Shown here one piece after another: positions 1 through 8,435 of a stretch of 64,000 bases of DNA. The first letter of the stretch is position 1. The number at the start of each line of letters is the position of its first letter. The DNA is from Marivirga lumbricoides (GTDB taxonomy: Bacteria; Bacteroidota; Bacteroidia; Cytophagales; Cyclobacteriaceae). Under the pieces are notes generated by a model, which did not search any database, had not been told where the DNA came from, and saw only the letters and a program-made list of their open reading frames with translations. A program made the translations under genes and the position numbers. The stretch covers positions 1 to 64,000 of the forward strand of contig NZ_BMEC01000018.1 of assembly GCF_014636295.1 (NCBI RefSeq), written 5' to 3'.

Positions 1-138
1 CTCAATTTCTTTGAAAGAAGAAGTACCAATGCAGCAGCTGAATCATTTAATGCAAAGATCAAAGCCTTTAGAGCTCAGTTCAGAGGGGTCAAAAACGTAG
101 CTTTCTTCCTCTATAGACTCTCAAGAACCTATGCTTGA
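1..138 (+). mobile_element. C-terminal end of an IS transposase (left-truncated by window)
   Basis: Frame 1 is open from the first base to a TGA at 136-138 and encodes 45 residues. They contain STNAAAESFNAKIKAFRAQF followed by RGVKNVAFFLYRL. This matches my memory of the extreme C-terminus of DDE transposases of the ISL3/ISAon1-like type common in Bacteroidota, where the region carries the last acidic catalytic residue (the E of AAESFN). The rest of the element lies outside the window, so intactness cannot be judged. The family is recognised by pattern; the exact IS name is not known. A candidate terminal sequence follows at about 147-170. Confidence 0.75.
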
Positions 139-146
139 AATTACTA

Positions 147-170
147 CTCCCCAACTTTTCGGGTTGATCC
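147..170. repeat. Candidate right end of the insertion sequence
   Basis: Just after the transposase stop lies a C-rich stretch containing CCCCAACTTTTCGGGTTGATCC (given here only as a landmark around 149-170). It contains an internal dyad, CAACTTTTCGGGTTG. A short non-coding tail ending in such a sequence is where the right terminal inverted repeat would be expected. The left end is outside the window, so the inverted repeat cannot be confirmed. No target-site duplication can be assigned. Confidence 0.3.
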
Positions 171-200
171 GTTGATCCATAAACACAAACTGATTTAAAC

Positions 201-226
201 AAAAAAACCTCTGATTTCTCAGAGGT
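201..226 (-). terminator. Rho-independent terminator of tRNA-Leu
   Basis: Read on the minus strand, ACCTCTGA-GAAA-TCAGAGGT forms an 8-bp stem followed immediately by seven T residues. It lies 5 bp downstream of the tRNA-Leu 3' end, so it is the expected terminator of that transcript. Confidence 0.85.
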
Positions 227-230
227 CTTG

Positions 231-314
231 TGCCAGGAGCGGGACTTGAACCCGCACGAACAAATGTTCACAAGATTTTAAGTCTTGCGTGTCTACCAAT
301 TTCACCATCCCGGC
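231..314 (-). tRNA. tRNA-Leu (anticodon UAA)
   Basis: The minus strand folds into a class II tRNA. The acceptor stem GCCGGGA pairs with TCCTGGC (one G-U). The D-arm contains GGTAGAC. The anticodon loop CTTAAAA has UAA at its centre. A long variable arm is present (TGTGAACATTTGTTCG), and the T-arm is GCGGGTTCAAGTCCCGC. The discriminator is A, as expected for leucine. The 3' CCA is not encoded (genomic CAA follows). The long variable arm together with UAA makes the leucine assignment firm. Confidence 0.96.
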
Positions 315-332
315 AATTTTGTAAGTGTATTT

Positions 333-367
333 CAAAAAAAATAAGTGAGCCTTATACTCACTTATTT
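333..367 (-). terminator. Terminator between tRNA-Gly and tRNA-Leu
   Basis: On the minus strand, AATAAGTGAG-TATAAGG-CTCACTTATT makes a 10-bp stem and is followed by eight T residues. It begins about 10 bp after the tRNA-Gly 3' end. This suggests the two tRNAs are at least partly transcribed or terminated separately. Confidence 0.75.
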
Positions 368-376
368 TGTGCTTTG

Positions 377-449
377 AGCGGGAGACGAGGTTCGAACTCG
401 CGACCTCAACCTTGGCAAGGTTGCGCTCTACCAGCTGAGCTACTCTCGC
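377..449 (-). tRNA. tRNA-Gly (anticodon GCC)
   Basis: The minus strand gives GCGAGAG-TA-GCTC-AGCTGGTA-GAGC, an anticodon arm CAACC-TTGCCAA-GGTTG with GCC, and a T-arm GCGAG-TTCGAAC-CTCGT. The acceptor 3' strand is CTCCCGC. Discriminator base U fits glycine. Acceptor position 4 is A opposite C69, so one pair in the 7-bp acceptor stem is an A-C mismatch; all others pair normally. CCA is not encoded. The decoding identity is secure. The mismatch may be tolerated, or it may mean this copy is not the major one. Confidence 0.93.
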
Positions 450-543
450 TTATTTCCCAATTGGGATTGCAAATTTAACACCCCTTTTTGAAAATGCAAT
501 GACTAACCCCAAAAAATATTAACTTTTTTCTAAAAAAATATTC

Positions 544-1473
544 TTAGGCTACCTGCTTCTTTAACTCTTCCTTTAGTGCCTTTGCCTCTTCACGATTCCT
601 GGACATTTTTATATGCTTAGGAACGGGCTTCAAATCCCAGATTAAACCTAACCAAGACATAAACTTTAAACCATAATAGGTAAAATCCACTTCCCACCAA
701 AAGAAGCCTTGTCGTGCAGAAGTTTCATAGTAGTGGTGGTTATTATGCCAACCTTCTCCTAAAGTAAGCAATGCTAACCATACACTGTTTCGCGATTCAT
801 CTCCGGTTTCATATCGTTGCTTACCAAATTTGTGCATAATGCTGTTGATAGAAAATGTAGCATGATACAATATAATAGTACTAAGGAAAAAGCCGATAAA
901 TAATGTGGAGAATCCAGCTGAAGTAAACATAGCCGTAATACTTCCTCCGTTCACTATGCCACCCAGTGCCATCACAAAAACCGCTAAAATTACCGGTGGC
1001 ACCAAATAGTTTTTATTTAACCATCTCAATTCCGGGTATTTACTATAGTCAGAGATTACTTTAAAATCAGTGTGCTTAAAATCTGAACCAATAATCCAGC
1101 CTATATGAGAATACCAGAATCCAAAATGTAACATAGAGTGTGGATCTTTTAAAGTATCGCTATTTCTATGATGGTGCCTATGATGTGAAGCCCACCATAA
1201 AGCTCCTTTTTGTGCTGAAGTTTGCGAAAAGAAGGCAATCATAAACTGAAACCATCTTGAAGTATTGTAACTTCTATGAGCAAAATATCTGTGGTACCCA
1301 CCTGTTACCCAAAACATTCGGAACAGGTAAAGCACCAGGCATACCAACCAGTCGAACCATGTGGCACCTGTCCAAATTGCTCCTAAAGGTAAAAGATGCA
1401 CAATTGCAAAGCTCACCTCTTTTTTCCAGGAGCCTTTTGTTCTAAGCTTTAAATTTTCTTGTCTTACAGCCAT
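544..1473 (-). CDS. Acyl-CoA / fatty-acid delta-9-type desaturase
   Basis: A 309-residue integral membrane desaturase that would insert a double bond in saturated acyl chains using a di-iron centre. All three histidine boxes of the stearoyl-CoA desaturase family are visible: HRYFAH at residues 61-66, HHRHHH at 97-102 and HNNHH at 243-247. They are separated by hydrophobic segments at about 21-55 and 155-210 that give the usual four membrane spans. Length is normal for bacterial members. The start ATG at 1473 is preceded by a TATATTTG element 18 bp upstream. The gene stands alone on the minus strand, downstream of a decayed gene. Exact regiospecificity and substrate (acyl-CoA versus acyl lipid) cannot be read from the sequence. 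Membrane-fluidity control is the family role. Confidence 0.92.
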   Translation of the reverse strand: MAVRQENLKLRTKGSWKKEVSFAIVHLLPLGAIWTGATWFDWLVCLVLYLFRMFWVTGGYHRYFAHRSYNTSRWFQFMIAFFSQTSAQKGALWWASHHRHHHRNSDTLKDPHSMLHFGFWYSHIGWIIGSDFKHTDFKVISDYSKYPELRWLNKNYLVPPVILAVFVMALGGIVNGGSITAMFTSAGFSTLFIGFFLSTIILYHATFSINSIMHKFGKQRYETGDESRNSVWLALLTLGEGWHNNHHYYETSARQGFFWWEVDFTYYGLKFMSWLGLIWDLKPVPKHIKMSRNREEAKALKEELKKQVA

Positions 1474-1491
1474 TAATTAATAAAATTTTGA

Positions 1492-1499
1492 CAAATATA
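1492..1499 (-). promoter_or_regulatory. Bacteroidota-type -7 element before the desaturase
   Basis: Minus-strand TATATTTG matches the TAnnTTTG consensus of the phylum's primary sigma factor. TTTC lies 18 bp further upstream, one mismatch from the TTTG of the -33 box. The start codon is 18 bp downstream. Confidence 0.45.
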
Positions 1500-1602
1500 G
1501 GCCTTTTAGCATGTTACGAAAAGGCAGGTTTGGTTTTAGATTAAAAAAAGAAAACGATCTGCAGAAAGTATTGGTTCAAAACAAACTGACAATTACCAAT
1601 AA

Positions 1603-2030
1603 TTAAACTCCGTTTTTTGGATAGGATGGCGCATAAAGAACTACACCGTAGTTTCTAAATACAAGAGGCATCATTATCCGGGCAAATGGTTTCAGAACTT
1701 CATGAATGATGGCCACTAATTCGTTATATTTCTTTTTTCAAATTGTTTAATATCTCCCAGCTATTTGTATCCAGTGCTTCAAATAAGATATAGTCATACA
1801 TCTCTATAATGCCCCGGCAAACTTTGGTGCTGAGAATGCGCCAATTTGAAGAATGAAAATTTAGGGAAAAACCCTCTTTAAAAAACAGGATAATATAGAG
1901 GCAATCCTGAAGTCCTACGGAGAAAGATATTTTGATTGAGAAAAATCTACAGAAGAATTTATATTAATCGTGATACCTCTTTAGCGAATTTTATATCAGA
2001 AGGGCAACTCAAACATATAAAGGATCAAAT
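1603..2030 (-). pseudogene. Decayed gene of unknown function (several frameshifts)
   Basis: No intact ORF spans this 650-bp gap. On the minus strand, successive frames carry protein-like sequence that joins end to end. Reading from about 2030 downward there is a segment with CPSDIKFAKEVSRL. After a shift comes SSVDFSQSKYLSP. After another shift comes a long open stretch with VGLQDCLYIILFFKEGF and YDYILFEALDTNSWEIL. A run of six A residues then moves the frame to KYNELVAIIHEVLKPFAR and a final stop at 1603-1605. The shift at the A tract is clear because both sides read as natural protein; the upstream joins are less certain. I do not recognise the family. Interpretation: a former gene of about 140 or more residues, inactivated by several indels and lacking a start. 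Confidence 0.45.
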
Positions 2031-2130
2031 GCCTTAAGAGGCGAATGATCTTAAATGATATAAATGAATGAAAAGTAAATAGAGCAACTTATTTTGCAGG
2101 AAAAAGCATCCGTTTAAGCCGCTTTTTAAT

Positions 2131-4746
2131 TTACTTTAACCTACTCTTTAACTCATTCAGTTTTAACAAAGCTTCCACAGGTGAAATAGTATTTATATCT
2201 AATTTATCAAGCTGTTCTTTTATGGATGATAAAACAGGGTCTGCTTCAAACATATTTAACTGATATTTATTCTTGGGCACTTCCTGCATTCTTTTCTGGC
2301 TCTGATTGCGAATTTTATCTTTTTCAAGATGATGCATTATTTCATTAGCACGTAGCACAACAGGATTAGGCATACCCGCAATGTGCGCCACGTGAATACC
2401 AAAGCTATGCTCGCTTCCTCCTTTTTTAAGCTTTCTCATAAAGATGATCTCACCATTAATCTCCTTTACCGAAACATTAAAATTTTTGATCCTCGGGAAA
2501 TCATTTGAAAGCTGATTCAATTCATGGTAATGAGTGGCGAAAAGCGTTTTAGCTTTTGATTTAGGGTGATTATGGAGGAATTCCACGATACTCCAGGCTA
2601 TAGAAACACCATCGTAAGTACTGGTACCTCTTCCTATCTCATCCATTAGAATTAAACTTCTGTCGGAAAGGTTATTTAATATGCTTGCCGTTTCTGTCAT
2701 CTCTACCATAAAGGTAGATTCCCCCTTAGAAAGATTATCTGAAGCACCTACACGCGTAAAAACTTTATCTACCAATCCAATTTCTGCTGATTTAGCCGGC
2801 ACAAATGATCCCATTTGTGCCATAAGCACAATGAGAGCTGTTTGACGTAACAAAGCAGATTTACCAGCCATGTTAGGACCAGTAATTACCATGATTTGCT
2901 GAGTTTCATTATCCAGGTATACATCATTCGGAATGTATTCTTCCCCATGAGGCAATTGCTTTTCAATCACAGGATGGCGTCCCTGCTTAATATTAAGTTC
3001 GTGACCTTCATTAATTACAGGCCTTACATATTTATTTTTTTGCGCAACTTCTGCGAAGGAAAGCAGGCAATCTACCATTGAAATAATCCTTGCATTTTGC
3101 TGAATAGGACTTACATAGTCATTGGCGTGTTTAAGAATTTGCTGAAAAATACGTTGCTCAATGGCTACCATTTTATCTTCAGCTCCTAAAATTTTCTCTT
3201 CATATTGCTTAAGCTCTTCTGTAATGTATCTCTCTGCATTTACTAAAGTCTGCTTACGGATCCACTCCTGGGGCACTTTGTCCTTATGAGAGTTAGTTAC
3301 TTCAAGATAGTAGCCAAACACTTTATTATAGGCTACTTTTAGTGAAGAAATGCCGGTAGCTTCCATCTCACGTTTTTGCATCTGTAGCAAATAATCTTTG
3401 CCTGAATAGGCAATTTTTCTGAGCTCATCCAATTCTTCATTAACACCATCTTTTATAAGATTCCCCTGGTTAGTAAGCAATGGAGCTTCCTCATGCAATT
3501 GTTCATCAATCAATTGGTATAAAAACTCACAGGGGTTTATTTGGTCACCCAACTTTCTTAAGGCTTCTATTTCAGATTGAGCCAAAGCATCTTTTATAGG
3601 AACAGCGAGGCCAAGTGCTTTTTTCAATTGTAGCATTTCCCGCGGATTAATTCTGCCAACAGCTACTTTGGAAATAAGCCTTTCTAAATCTCCCATTGGC
3701 TTTAAGCTATTCCTTAGCAAATCTGCCAATGATTTATCCTGGTAAAATGAATCAACAATATTAAGTCTTTCCTCAATAATGGCTTTGTCTTTAACAGGAA
3801 GCACCATCCATTTTTTGATCATGCGGGAGCCCATAGGAGTGAGGGTTTCATCTAAAATAGAAATTAGTGGTATACCTCCTTCCTGCTGAGGGTAAATTAA
3901 TTCCAGATTTCGGATGGTAAACTTATCCATCCACACATATTTCTCTTCTTCAATTCTTGATATAGAAACAATGTGGTCAATATTCCTATGCTCTGTTTCC
4001 TCAAGATAATGTAAAATGGCACCTGCAGCTACAATTCCTTCTTGTATAGATTCTATTCCAAAACCTTTCAGAGAATTGGTTTTGAATTGTTTGACTAACT
4101 TTTCATAACAAAAATCATAGGCATAAATCCAATCTTCCAGGTAATGAGTGTTATAATCATCTGAGAAAGCTTTTTCAAATTCAGCTCTCACTGCTTTTGA
4201 ATAAATTATTTCAGAAGGTTGAAATCCCTGAAGTAGTTTATCTATGTATGGTTTTTTTCCGGAAGCAGTCATAAACTCCCCCGTAGAAACATCCAGAAAG
4301 GCTACACCGAGTATGTCTTTAGAAAAATGGACTGAGGCTAAATAATTATTTCTACCTTGCTCCAGCACATTATCATCAAAACTAACACCAGGGGTTACTA
4401 ATTCTGTAACTCCTCTTTTAACTATTCCTTTAACTGATTTAGGATCTTCCAGCTGATCACATATAGCTACACGACATCCTGAACGCACTAATTTTGGCAA
4501 ATAGTTGTCCATAGCATGGTGCGGAAACCCTGCCAATTCTATATGAGAGGCTGAACCATTAGCCCTTTTCGTTAAAACAATATTTAATATCTTACTTGCC
4601 CTTACCGCATCTTCCCCAAAAGTTTCATAAAAATCACCTACACGAAACAATAATAAAGCTCCGGGATATTTAGCTTTGATCTGATTATACTGTTTCATTA
4701 ATGGAGTTTCACTCCCTTCTTTAGCTTTGGCTTTGCTTTTGGACAT
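2131..4746 (-). CDS. mutS: DNA mismatch repair protein MutS
   Basis: MutS recognises mismatches and small loops and recruits MutL in an ATP-dependent way. The 871-residue length is typical. Near the N-terminus GDFYETF contains the Phe-X-Glu mismatch-wedge motif. The connector, lever and clamp domains fill the middle. The C-terminal ATPase has Walker A GPNMAGKS near residue 620, then [11 protein letters not shown], the Walker B region [16 protein letters not shown] and the ATHYHEL switch. The start ATG at 4746 faces the divergent RNA methyltransferase gene 47 bp away, so the two share a short promoter region. No neighbour is functionally linked. The C-terminal tail includes the normal helical dimerisation region. 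Confidence 0.98.
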   Translation of the reverse strand: MSKSKAKAKEGSETPLMKQYNQIKAKYPGALLLFRVGDFYETFGEDAVRASKILNIVLTKRANGSASHIELAGFPHHAMDNYLPKLVRSGCRVAICDQLEDPKSVKGIVKRGVTELVTPGVSFDDNVLEQGRNNYLASVHFSKDILGVAFLDVSTGEFMTASGKKPYIDKLLQGFQPSEIIYSKAVRAEFEKAFSDDYNTHYLEDWIYAYDFCYEKLVKQFKTNSLKGFGIESIQEGIVAAGAILHYLEETEHRNIDHIVSISRIEEEKYVWMDKFTIRNLELIYPQQEGGIPLISILDETLTPMGSRMIKKWMVLPVKDKAIIEERLNIVDSFYQDKSLADLLRNSLKPMGDLERLISKVAVGRINPREMLQLKKALGLAVPIKDALAQSEIEALRKLGDQINPCEFLYQLIDEQLHEEAPLLTNQGNLIKDGVNEELDELRKIAYSGKDYLLQMQKREMEATGISSLKVAYNKVFGYYLEVTNSHKDKVPQEWIRKQTLVNAERYITEELKQYEEKILGAEDKMVAIEQRIFQQILKHANDYVSPIQQNARIISMVDCLLSFAEVAQKNKYVRPVINEGHELNIKQGRHPVIEKQLPHGEEYIPNDVYLDNETQQIMVITGPNMAGKSALLRQTALIVLMAQMGSFVPAKSAEIGLVDKVFTRVGASDNLSKGESTFMVEMTETASILNNLSDRSLILMDEIGRGTSTYDGVSIAWSIVEFLHNHPKSKAKTLFATHYHELNQLSNDFPRIKNFNVSVKEINGEIIFMRKLKKGGSEHSFGIHVAHIAGMPNPVVLRANEIMHHLEKDKIRNQSQKRMQEVPKNKYQLNMFEADPVLSSIKEQLDKLDINTISPVEALLKLNELKSRLK

Positions 4747-4764
4747 GCTTTGCAGAAATGTTGT

Positions 4765-4772
4765 TAGTTTTG
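4765..4772 (+). promoter_or_regulatory. Candidate -7 element of the RNA methyltransferase gene
   Basis: TAGTTTTG matches TAnnTTTG and lies 21 bp before the ATG at 4794, inside the mutS-methyltransferase divergent gap. No TTTG lies at the ideal 19-21 bp upstream spacing (the nearest are 12 and 23 bp away), so this is only a candidate. Confidence 0.35.
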
Positions 4773-4793
4773 TAACCTCAAAGATGATAAAAT

Positions 4794-5333
4794 ATGCGGA
4801 AATTAGCCAACGAAGAGCTCAATCGATTAGCTGTAAATGAATTTAAAGAGGTAAAAAAGAACCCCATTGTTATCGTGTTGGATAATGTACGCAGCATGAA
4901 CAATGTGGGATCAGCATTCAGAACAGGAGATGCCTTCCTGGTTGAAAAAGTGATGCTATGCGGAATAACAGCACAGCCTCCACACAGGGAAATCAATAAG
5001 ACAGCCTTAGGAGCTACCGAATCTGTAGAATGGAAGTATTTTGAAAAAACAACAGAAGCCATTGCGCATTTAAAAGCAGAAGGCTTCAAAATTCTGAGTG
5101 TTGAACAAGCTGACAAAAGCCTGAGTCTGGAAAAATTTACCCCCCTTGGGGAAGATAAGTATGCTTTTGTTTTCGGCAATGAAGTATATGGGGTAGAGCA
5201 AGAAGTAGTGGCAGCCAGTGACCATTGTTTAGAAATCCCTCAATTTGGCACTAAGCATTCCTTAAATATTTCAGTAAGTATAGGAATAGTATTATGGCAT
5301 ACCGTACTAAAAGGAAATATGATTACACATTAA
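4794..5333 (+). CDS. TrmH/SpoU-family RNA 2'-O-methyltransferase
   Basis: A 179-residue SPOUT-class enzyme expected to methylate a ribose 2'-OH in tRNA or rRNA with S-adenosylmethionine. The three SpoU motifs are present: NNVGSAFR at 36-43 (motif 1, catalytic Arg), VFGNEVYGV at 126-134 (motif 2) and [15 protein letters not shown] at 148-162 (motif 3, the knotted SAM-binding loop). It lacks the N-terminal RNA-binding extension of TrmB/RlmB types and is close to the minimal catalytic domain. The ATG at 4794 is the only sensible start. The target nucleotide cannot be assigned. It is divergent from mutS with no clear functional link. Confidence 0.9.
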   Translation: MRKLANEELNRLAVNEFKEVKKNPIVIVLDNVRSMNNVGSAFRTGDAFLVEKVMLCGITAQPPHREINKTALGATESVEWKYFEKTTEAIAHLKAEGFKILSVEQADKSLSLEKFTPLGEDKYAFVFGNEVYGVEQEVVAASDHCLEIPQFGTKHSLNISVSIGIVLWHTVLKGNMITH

Positions 5334-5768
5334 TAGCATATACACTATATTCATCTCCTCTTTAATAAAGGACAACCTATTTAATTGAATATCAAATAAT
5401 TGCGAATTCCCTAACTTGAAAGTCAATTTATTGTTGAAATTTTAATTAATGTTTGAGTCATTTCTTAATTTCTATCACTCTCAGGTTACGGTAGAATCGA
5501 GCTAAGTCTCCTATTTCATGTAAGGCTTTAAAGGGACATCATTTTTTTTAGTTTAATAAATATTGAATTAACTATTTAGTATCAGGTAAAATTATCGCGA
5601 TAAGAATACACAAAGCCCCTTTACATAACGTAATACGCCTTTCGCACTTTTCTTTATTGAAAATATACAAACAAACTTACATCAGGTACATTCCAGGAAA
5701 ATAAATAAGATTTTATTGATCTATAATTAGATATTTTTGTCTCTTTCTAATTTTATAAACTTTTGCAT
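5334..5768. other. 435-bp gap with no supported gene
   Basis: AT-rich intergenic DNA with stops in all frames. One short minus-strand stretch (5458-5538) reads protein-like, with GDLARFYRNLRVIEIKK before a stop, but it has no start codon and only about 26 codons. It could be the tail of a lost gene or chance. The last 60 bp presumably hold the promoter of the exported-protein gene at 5769; TTTG-rich sequence is present but I see no clean -33/-7 pair. Confidence 0.3.
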
Positions 5769-6824
5769 ATGAAAAAATTATTACTTGTACTTGCAGTTCT
5801 TGCTGTAATGGGAACGCGGTCTTTTGCGCAAAGACTTGACAAAGAAAGAGGAAGGTTGGCTTATACTCAGCTACCATTAACACCTTTACCGGAAGATATT
5901 ACTAAATACTGGGTGAATATCGATTTAGGGTACATTTTCGCAGGTGACAGCAAAACAGAGACCTTGAATAAAATTAAAGATGCCGCGACCATTTCTCATC
6001 TGGAGAAAACAATGGATGAAGGCGTAGAACTTTTGGTGAGACTTGAAACTTACTATAAAAGTGAAGTAGTATTTTCTACAGTAGAAAAAAAAGAAAAGCG
6101 TGATGACAAAGAAGTAAACGTAACTTATTACTTCGTTACCTTCGACTACAAGTACCCTTTATATTTCGAAGTTAAACTTCCTGGAGAGATGGAGGCATTA
6201 AAATCCGGCTTTTCTAACAACTCCAACAATATGGTGAACTATAGAAGTGCTGATTTTAAAACCAGCAAAGAAAGAAATGACTGGTGGAATGCAAACTATA
6301 AAACTTTGCAAAGTAAATTAAGAACATCTTTACTGAATACTAATGTGGGTAATTTGAAAAACACTTTGGAAGATCTGTACTCTTATGGCAAGAATACAAA
6401 TTATACTGAATTTGTTGCAGTAAAAAAATTCAAGAAGTTCGAGTACCCTGATTTAGATCTGGCACTTGAAAAAGTAAAAGCTGGCATTGCAGAAATTTCT
6501 GAAGATGACATAGTTTTCAATGAAAAATTCACAGCAAACATGGAAGAAGCTATTGTTATCTGGGAGAAAGCTTTAGAAGAAAGTGATCCTGAAAATAAAA
6601 AGACCAGAATCAATGAAAAAGTAACAGAAGCTATCTACAATAACCTCGCACTTACTTATGTATTAATGTCCGACTTTGAGAAAGCTGACGAAACAATTGC
6701 TATTGCTGAAGAAAAGCTTGGCAAAAAAGCTATCGATAATTATATAAAAACATTCTTATCAGATAGAAGAACTCGTTTCGCTGCTAATGAAGGTAGAATT
6801 CCTACTTCTTACCCAGCTCCATAA
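5769..6824 (+). CDS. Exported protein of unknown function with helical C-terminal repeats
   Basis: A 351-residue protein with a clear Sec signal peptide (MKKLLLVLAVLAVMGTRSFA, then QR) for the periplasm or outer membrane. A TTG two codons upstream (5763) could extend it by two residues, but ATG at 5769 gives the natural signal peptide start. The middle is rich in aromatic and lysine residues. The C-terminal third (AIYNNLALTYVLMSDFEKA) looks like one or two TPR-like helical hairpins, suggesting protein-protein contacts. I do not recognise the family and assign no function. Two lipoprotein genes follow at 6860 and 7549 on the same strand, the first only 35 bp downstream, so co-transcription with that gene is likely. 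Confidence 0.7.
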   Translation: MKKLLLVLAVLAVMGTRSFAQRLDKERGRLAYTQLPLTPLPEDITKYWVNIDLGYIFAGDSKTETLNKIKDAATISHLEKTMDEGVELLVRLETYYKSEVVFSTVEKKEKRDDKEVNVTYYFVTFDYKYPLYFEVKLPGEMEALKSGFSNNSNNMVNYRSADFKTSKERNDWWNANYKTLQSKLRTSLLNTNVGNLKNTLEDLYSYGKNTNYTEFVAVKKFKKFEYPDLDLALEKVKAGIAEISEDDIVFNEKFTANMEEAIVIWEKALEESDPENKKTRINEKVTEAIYNNLALTYVLMSDFEKADETIAIAEEKLGKKAIDNYIKTFLSDRRTRFAANEGRIPTSYPAP

Positions 6825-6859
6825 TTGAAATTTAATTCCGAGAAATAAACATACAACTA

Positions 6860-7318
6860 ATGAAAATACTTAAACTTACCTTTTTAAGCTGCTTAATTAT
6901 TGCAGTATTTGCATGTTCCAGTACTGAAGAGGAAACTATTCCTGATAACGTAATAATAGATAGCGAAGGTTTAATTATTGATCTTGAATGGTCAACCGGG
7001 GGTTCAGCAACACAGGCTACTACTGATGCTGACCTAGATCTATTCCTCACAAACGGTACTAAAGATTTAAAATCATCAGTAGGATCATCTTTTGAGCAAG
7101 TTGACATAGAAGACATCTATTCTGATGGCTCTTATACCATTACTGTAGAGTATTATAGAGGTAGCAAGGCTGTTGATTATACTTTATATCTAAGGGGCGG
7201 ATCAAGCAGCGAAAGTATCAAATATACAGGTACTTTCAGGTCTGACGATGCGGGTTTATCGGTAACATACCTTGAAATTGCAAAAGTCGGTGATAGGTAC
7301 ACAATAATCGACTTATAA
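6860..7318 (+). CDS. Small lipoprotein, paralogue 1 of a tandem pair
   Basis: A 152-residue predicted lipoprotein. MKILKLTFLSCLIIAVFACS ends in a lipobox (VFAC), so Cys19 would be lipidated. It continues with an acidic linker and one compact beta-rich domain containing LEWSTGGSATQATTDADLDL, seen again as LEWSTGGSDDQAQDDVDLEL in the gene at 7549. The pattern of Trp plus alternating Asp-Leu-Asp-Leu is reminiscent of bacterial pre-peptidase or YfaP-like beta domains. That is an inference from pattern, not a recognised family. The gene sits 35 bp after the exported protein gene and is closed by a strong terminator at 7339-7368. Confidence 0.8.
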   Translation: MKILKLTFLSCLIIAVFACSSTEEETIPDNVIIDSEGLIIDLEWSTGGSATQATTDADLDLFLTNGTKDLKSSVGSSFEQVDIEDIYSDGSYTITVEYYRGSKAVDYTLYLRGGSSSESIKYTGTFRSDDAGLSVTYLEIAKVGDRYTIIDL

Positions 7319-7338
7319 ATTCAACCTTTGAGGCATCA

Positions 7339-7368
7339 GGGAGGCTATCTAATGGCCTCCCTTTTTTT
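7339..7368 (+). terminator. Rho-independent terminator after lipoprotein 1
   Basis: GGGAGGC-tatctaatg-GCCTCCC forms a 7-bp GC-rich stem followed by seven T residues, about 20 bp after the stop at 7318. It ends the 5769-7318 unit and separates it from the second paralogue. Confidence 0.9.
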
Positions 7369-7548
7369 ATGCAAAAACCCAATCCCCTTTATGGATCAAG
7401 TTTCTTGCAATAGCGAAGAAATGTATTAAAACCTCATCAATTTCATTAAGACTACGTAACACTTTAGTAGAAGCCATTTTTCGCTATGCTTATAGCATAC
7501 GCAGAGTAAAAGGCCTTAAATTAAATTTATAACTCAAGTGTTTAAGTC

Positions 7549-8016
7549 ATGAAACTTCTCAGATTTTCATTCATAAGCTTATTAATCATCATTGTATTTT
7601 CCTGCACAGATAATGAAGAAGAAATTCTACCCGATACTAATGAGAATGTCATAACAGATACTGACGGAATAACCATACGACTGGAGTGGTCAACAGGTGG
7701 CTCAGACGATCAGGCACAGGATGATGTTGATTTAGAACTATTTTTAAGCAGGAATGGTAATGAGGTAGATGCTTCTGATGAATTTGGCTTCGAGCAGGTA
7801 CAGCTTCAAAACATTAATGATGACGGAAGGTATATAGTTGCAGCGCAATATTTCAGTGGTGAGAAAGATATTGATTACGATTTTAATCTAACAGGAATAG
7901 AAAGTGGAGAAAGTTTATCCTATAGTGGCTCCATATCTGCTGAGGATCAAGGCCTCACAATTAACTACCTTGAAATTCAAAAAGACGGTGAACTCTATAG
8001 TATTAATGAGCTATAG
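7549..8016 (+). CDS. Small lipoprotein, paralogue 2 of a tandem pair
   Basis: A 155-residue predicted lipoprotein (lipobox IVFSC, Cys19). It aligns along its whole length with the gene at 6860: same signal sequence type, same acidic linker, same LEWSTGG motif, and the same ending with YLEIQKDG against YLEIAKVG. The two are a tandem duplication that has diverged substantially at the protein level. Unlike copy 1 it has its own upstream region of about 180 bp after a terminator, so it is probably transcribed separately. Function unknown; surface or periplasmic anchoring is inferred from the lipobox only. Confidence 0.8.
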   Translation: MKLLRFSFISLLIIIVFSCTDNEEEILPDTNENVITDTDGITIRLEWSTGGSDDQAQDDVDLELFLSRNGNEVDASDEFGFEQVQLQNINDDGRYIVAAQYFSGEKDIDYDFNLTGIESGESLSYSGSISAEDQGLTINYLEIQKDGELYSINEL

Positions 8017-8072
8017 GTGTGCAGGAAATTGGCCCCCTCATTAATAAAAATTATGGTTGCAGGTACTCTTCT

Positions 8073-8264
8073 TCACGGATGTGATGCAAGTATTATTATA
8101 TCAGGCCCCATTATATTAGAGCTCGTTATATCAGGGCTGGTTATTTCCTTTTGAGATAATACTTTACTTCCGTTCTCCTTTAATTGGTTACAATAAGTAA
8201 TTGAGAATGCACAAACGCCCATTATCAATAAGCTCATCATTAACCTCCTGAACAAATTATTCAT
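8073..8264 (-). CDS. Small predicted exported protein (doubtful)
   Basis: A 63-residue ORF if begun at the ATG at 8264 (MNNLFRRLMMSLLIMG). Upstream extension to 8300 adds an unlikely hydrophobic leader. The N-terminal 25 residues form a signal-like hydrophobic segment ending in ITYC, which could be a lipobox. The C-terminal half is repetitive (TSPDITSSNIMGPDII) because the DNA here has a short degenerate repeat around ATATCAGG. There are no recognisable domains. It could be a real tiny lipoprotein or an open frame in repetitive DNA. Confidence 0.35.
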   Translation of the reverse strand: MNNLFRRLMMSLLIMGVCAFSITYCNQLKENGSKVLSQKEITSPDITSSNIMGPDIIILASHP

Positions 8265-8435
8265 GTTAACCGATTTGATATAAAACAAAAATACGATCAA
8301 AATTATTAATAATAGAATTTTTAATATACTTTTTTTAATTATTAGAAGCTTCTTGTCTAGCTTTTTAGCCCTTAAGTCTTAGTAAATCATACGAATAATT
8401 GTAATTTTACCGTATTCACCGAAAAATAACATCCT

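Noticed and set aside
1606-1719. Plus-strand open stretch reading WIGWRIKNYTVVSKYKRHH as a gene remnant
   Set aside because: The minus strand over the same bases continues the decayed gene across the A6 frameshift with better protein character, so the plus reading is a shadow.
5458-5538. Minus-strand stretch ending RFYRNLRVIEIKK as a small gene
   Set aside because: It has no start codon and only about 26 codons between stops; kept only as a note on the gap.
8052-8154. Plus-strand 33-codon ORF overlapping the small exported-protein ORF
   Set aside because: It lies in the degenerate repeat and lacks any signal or context; shadow of repetitive DNA.
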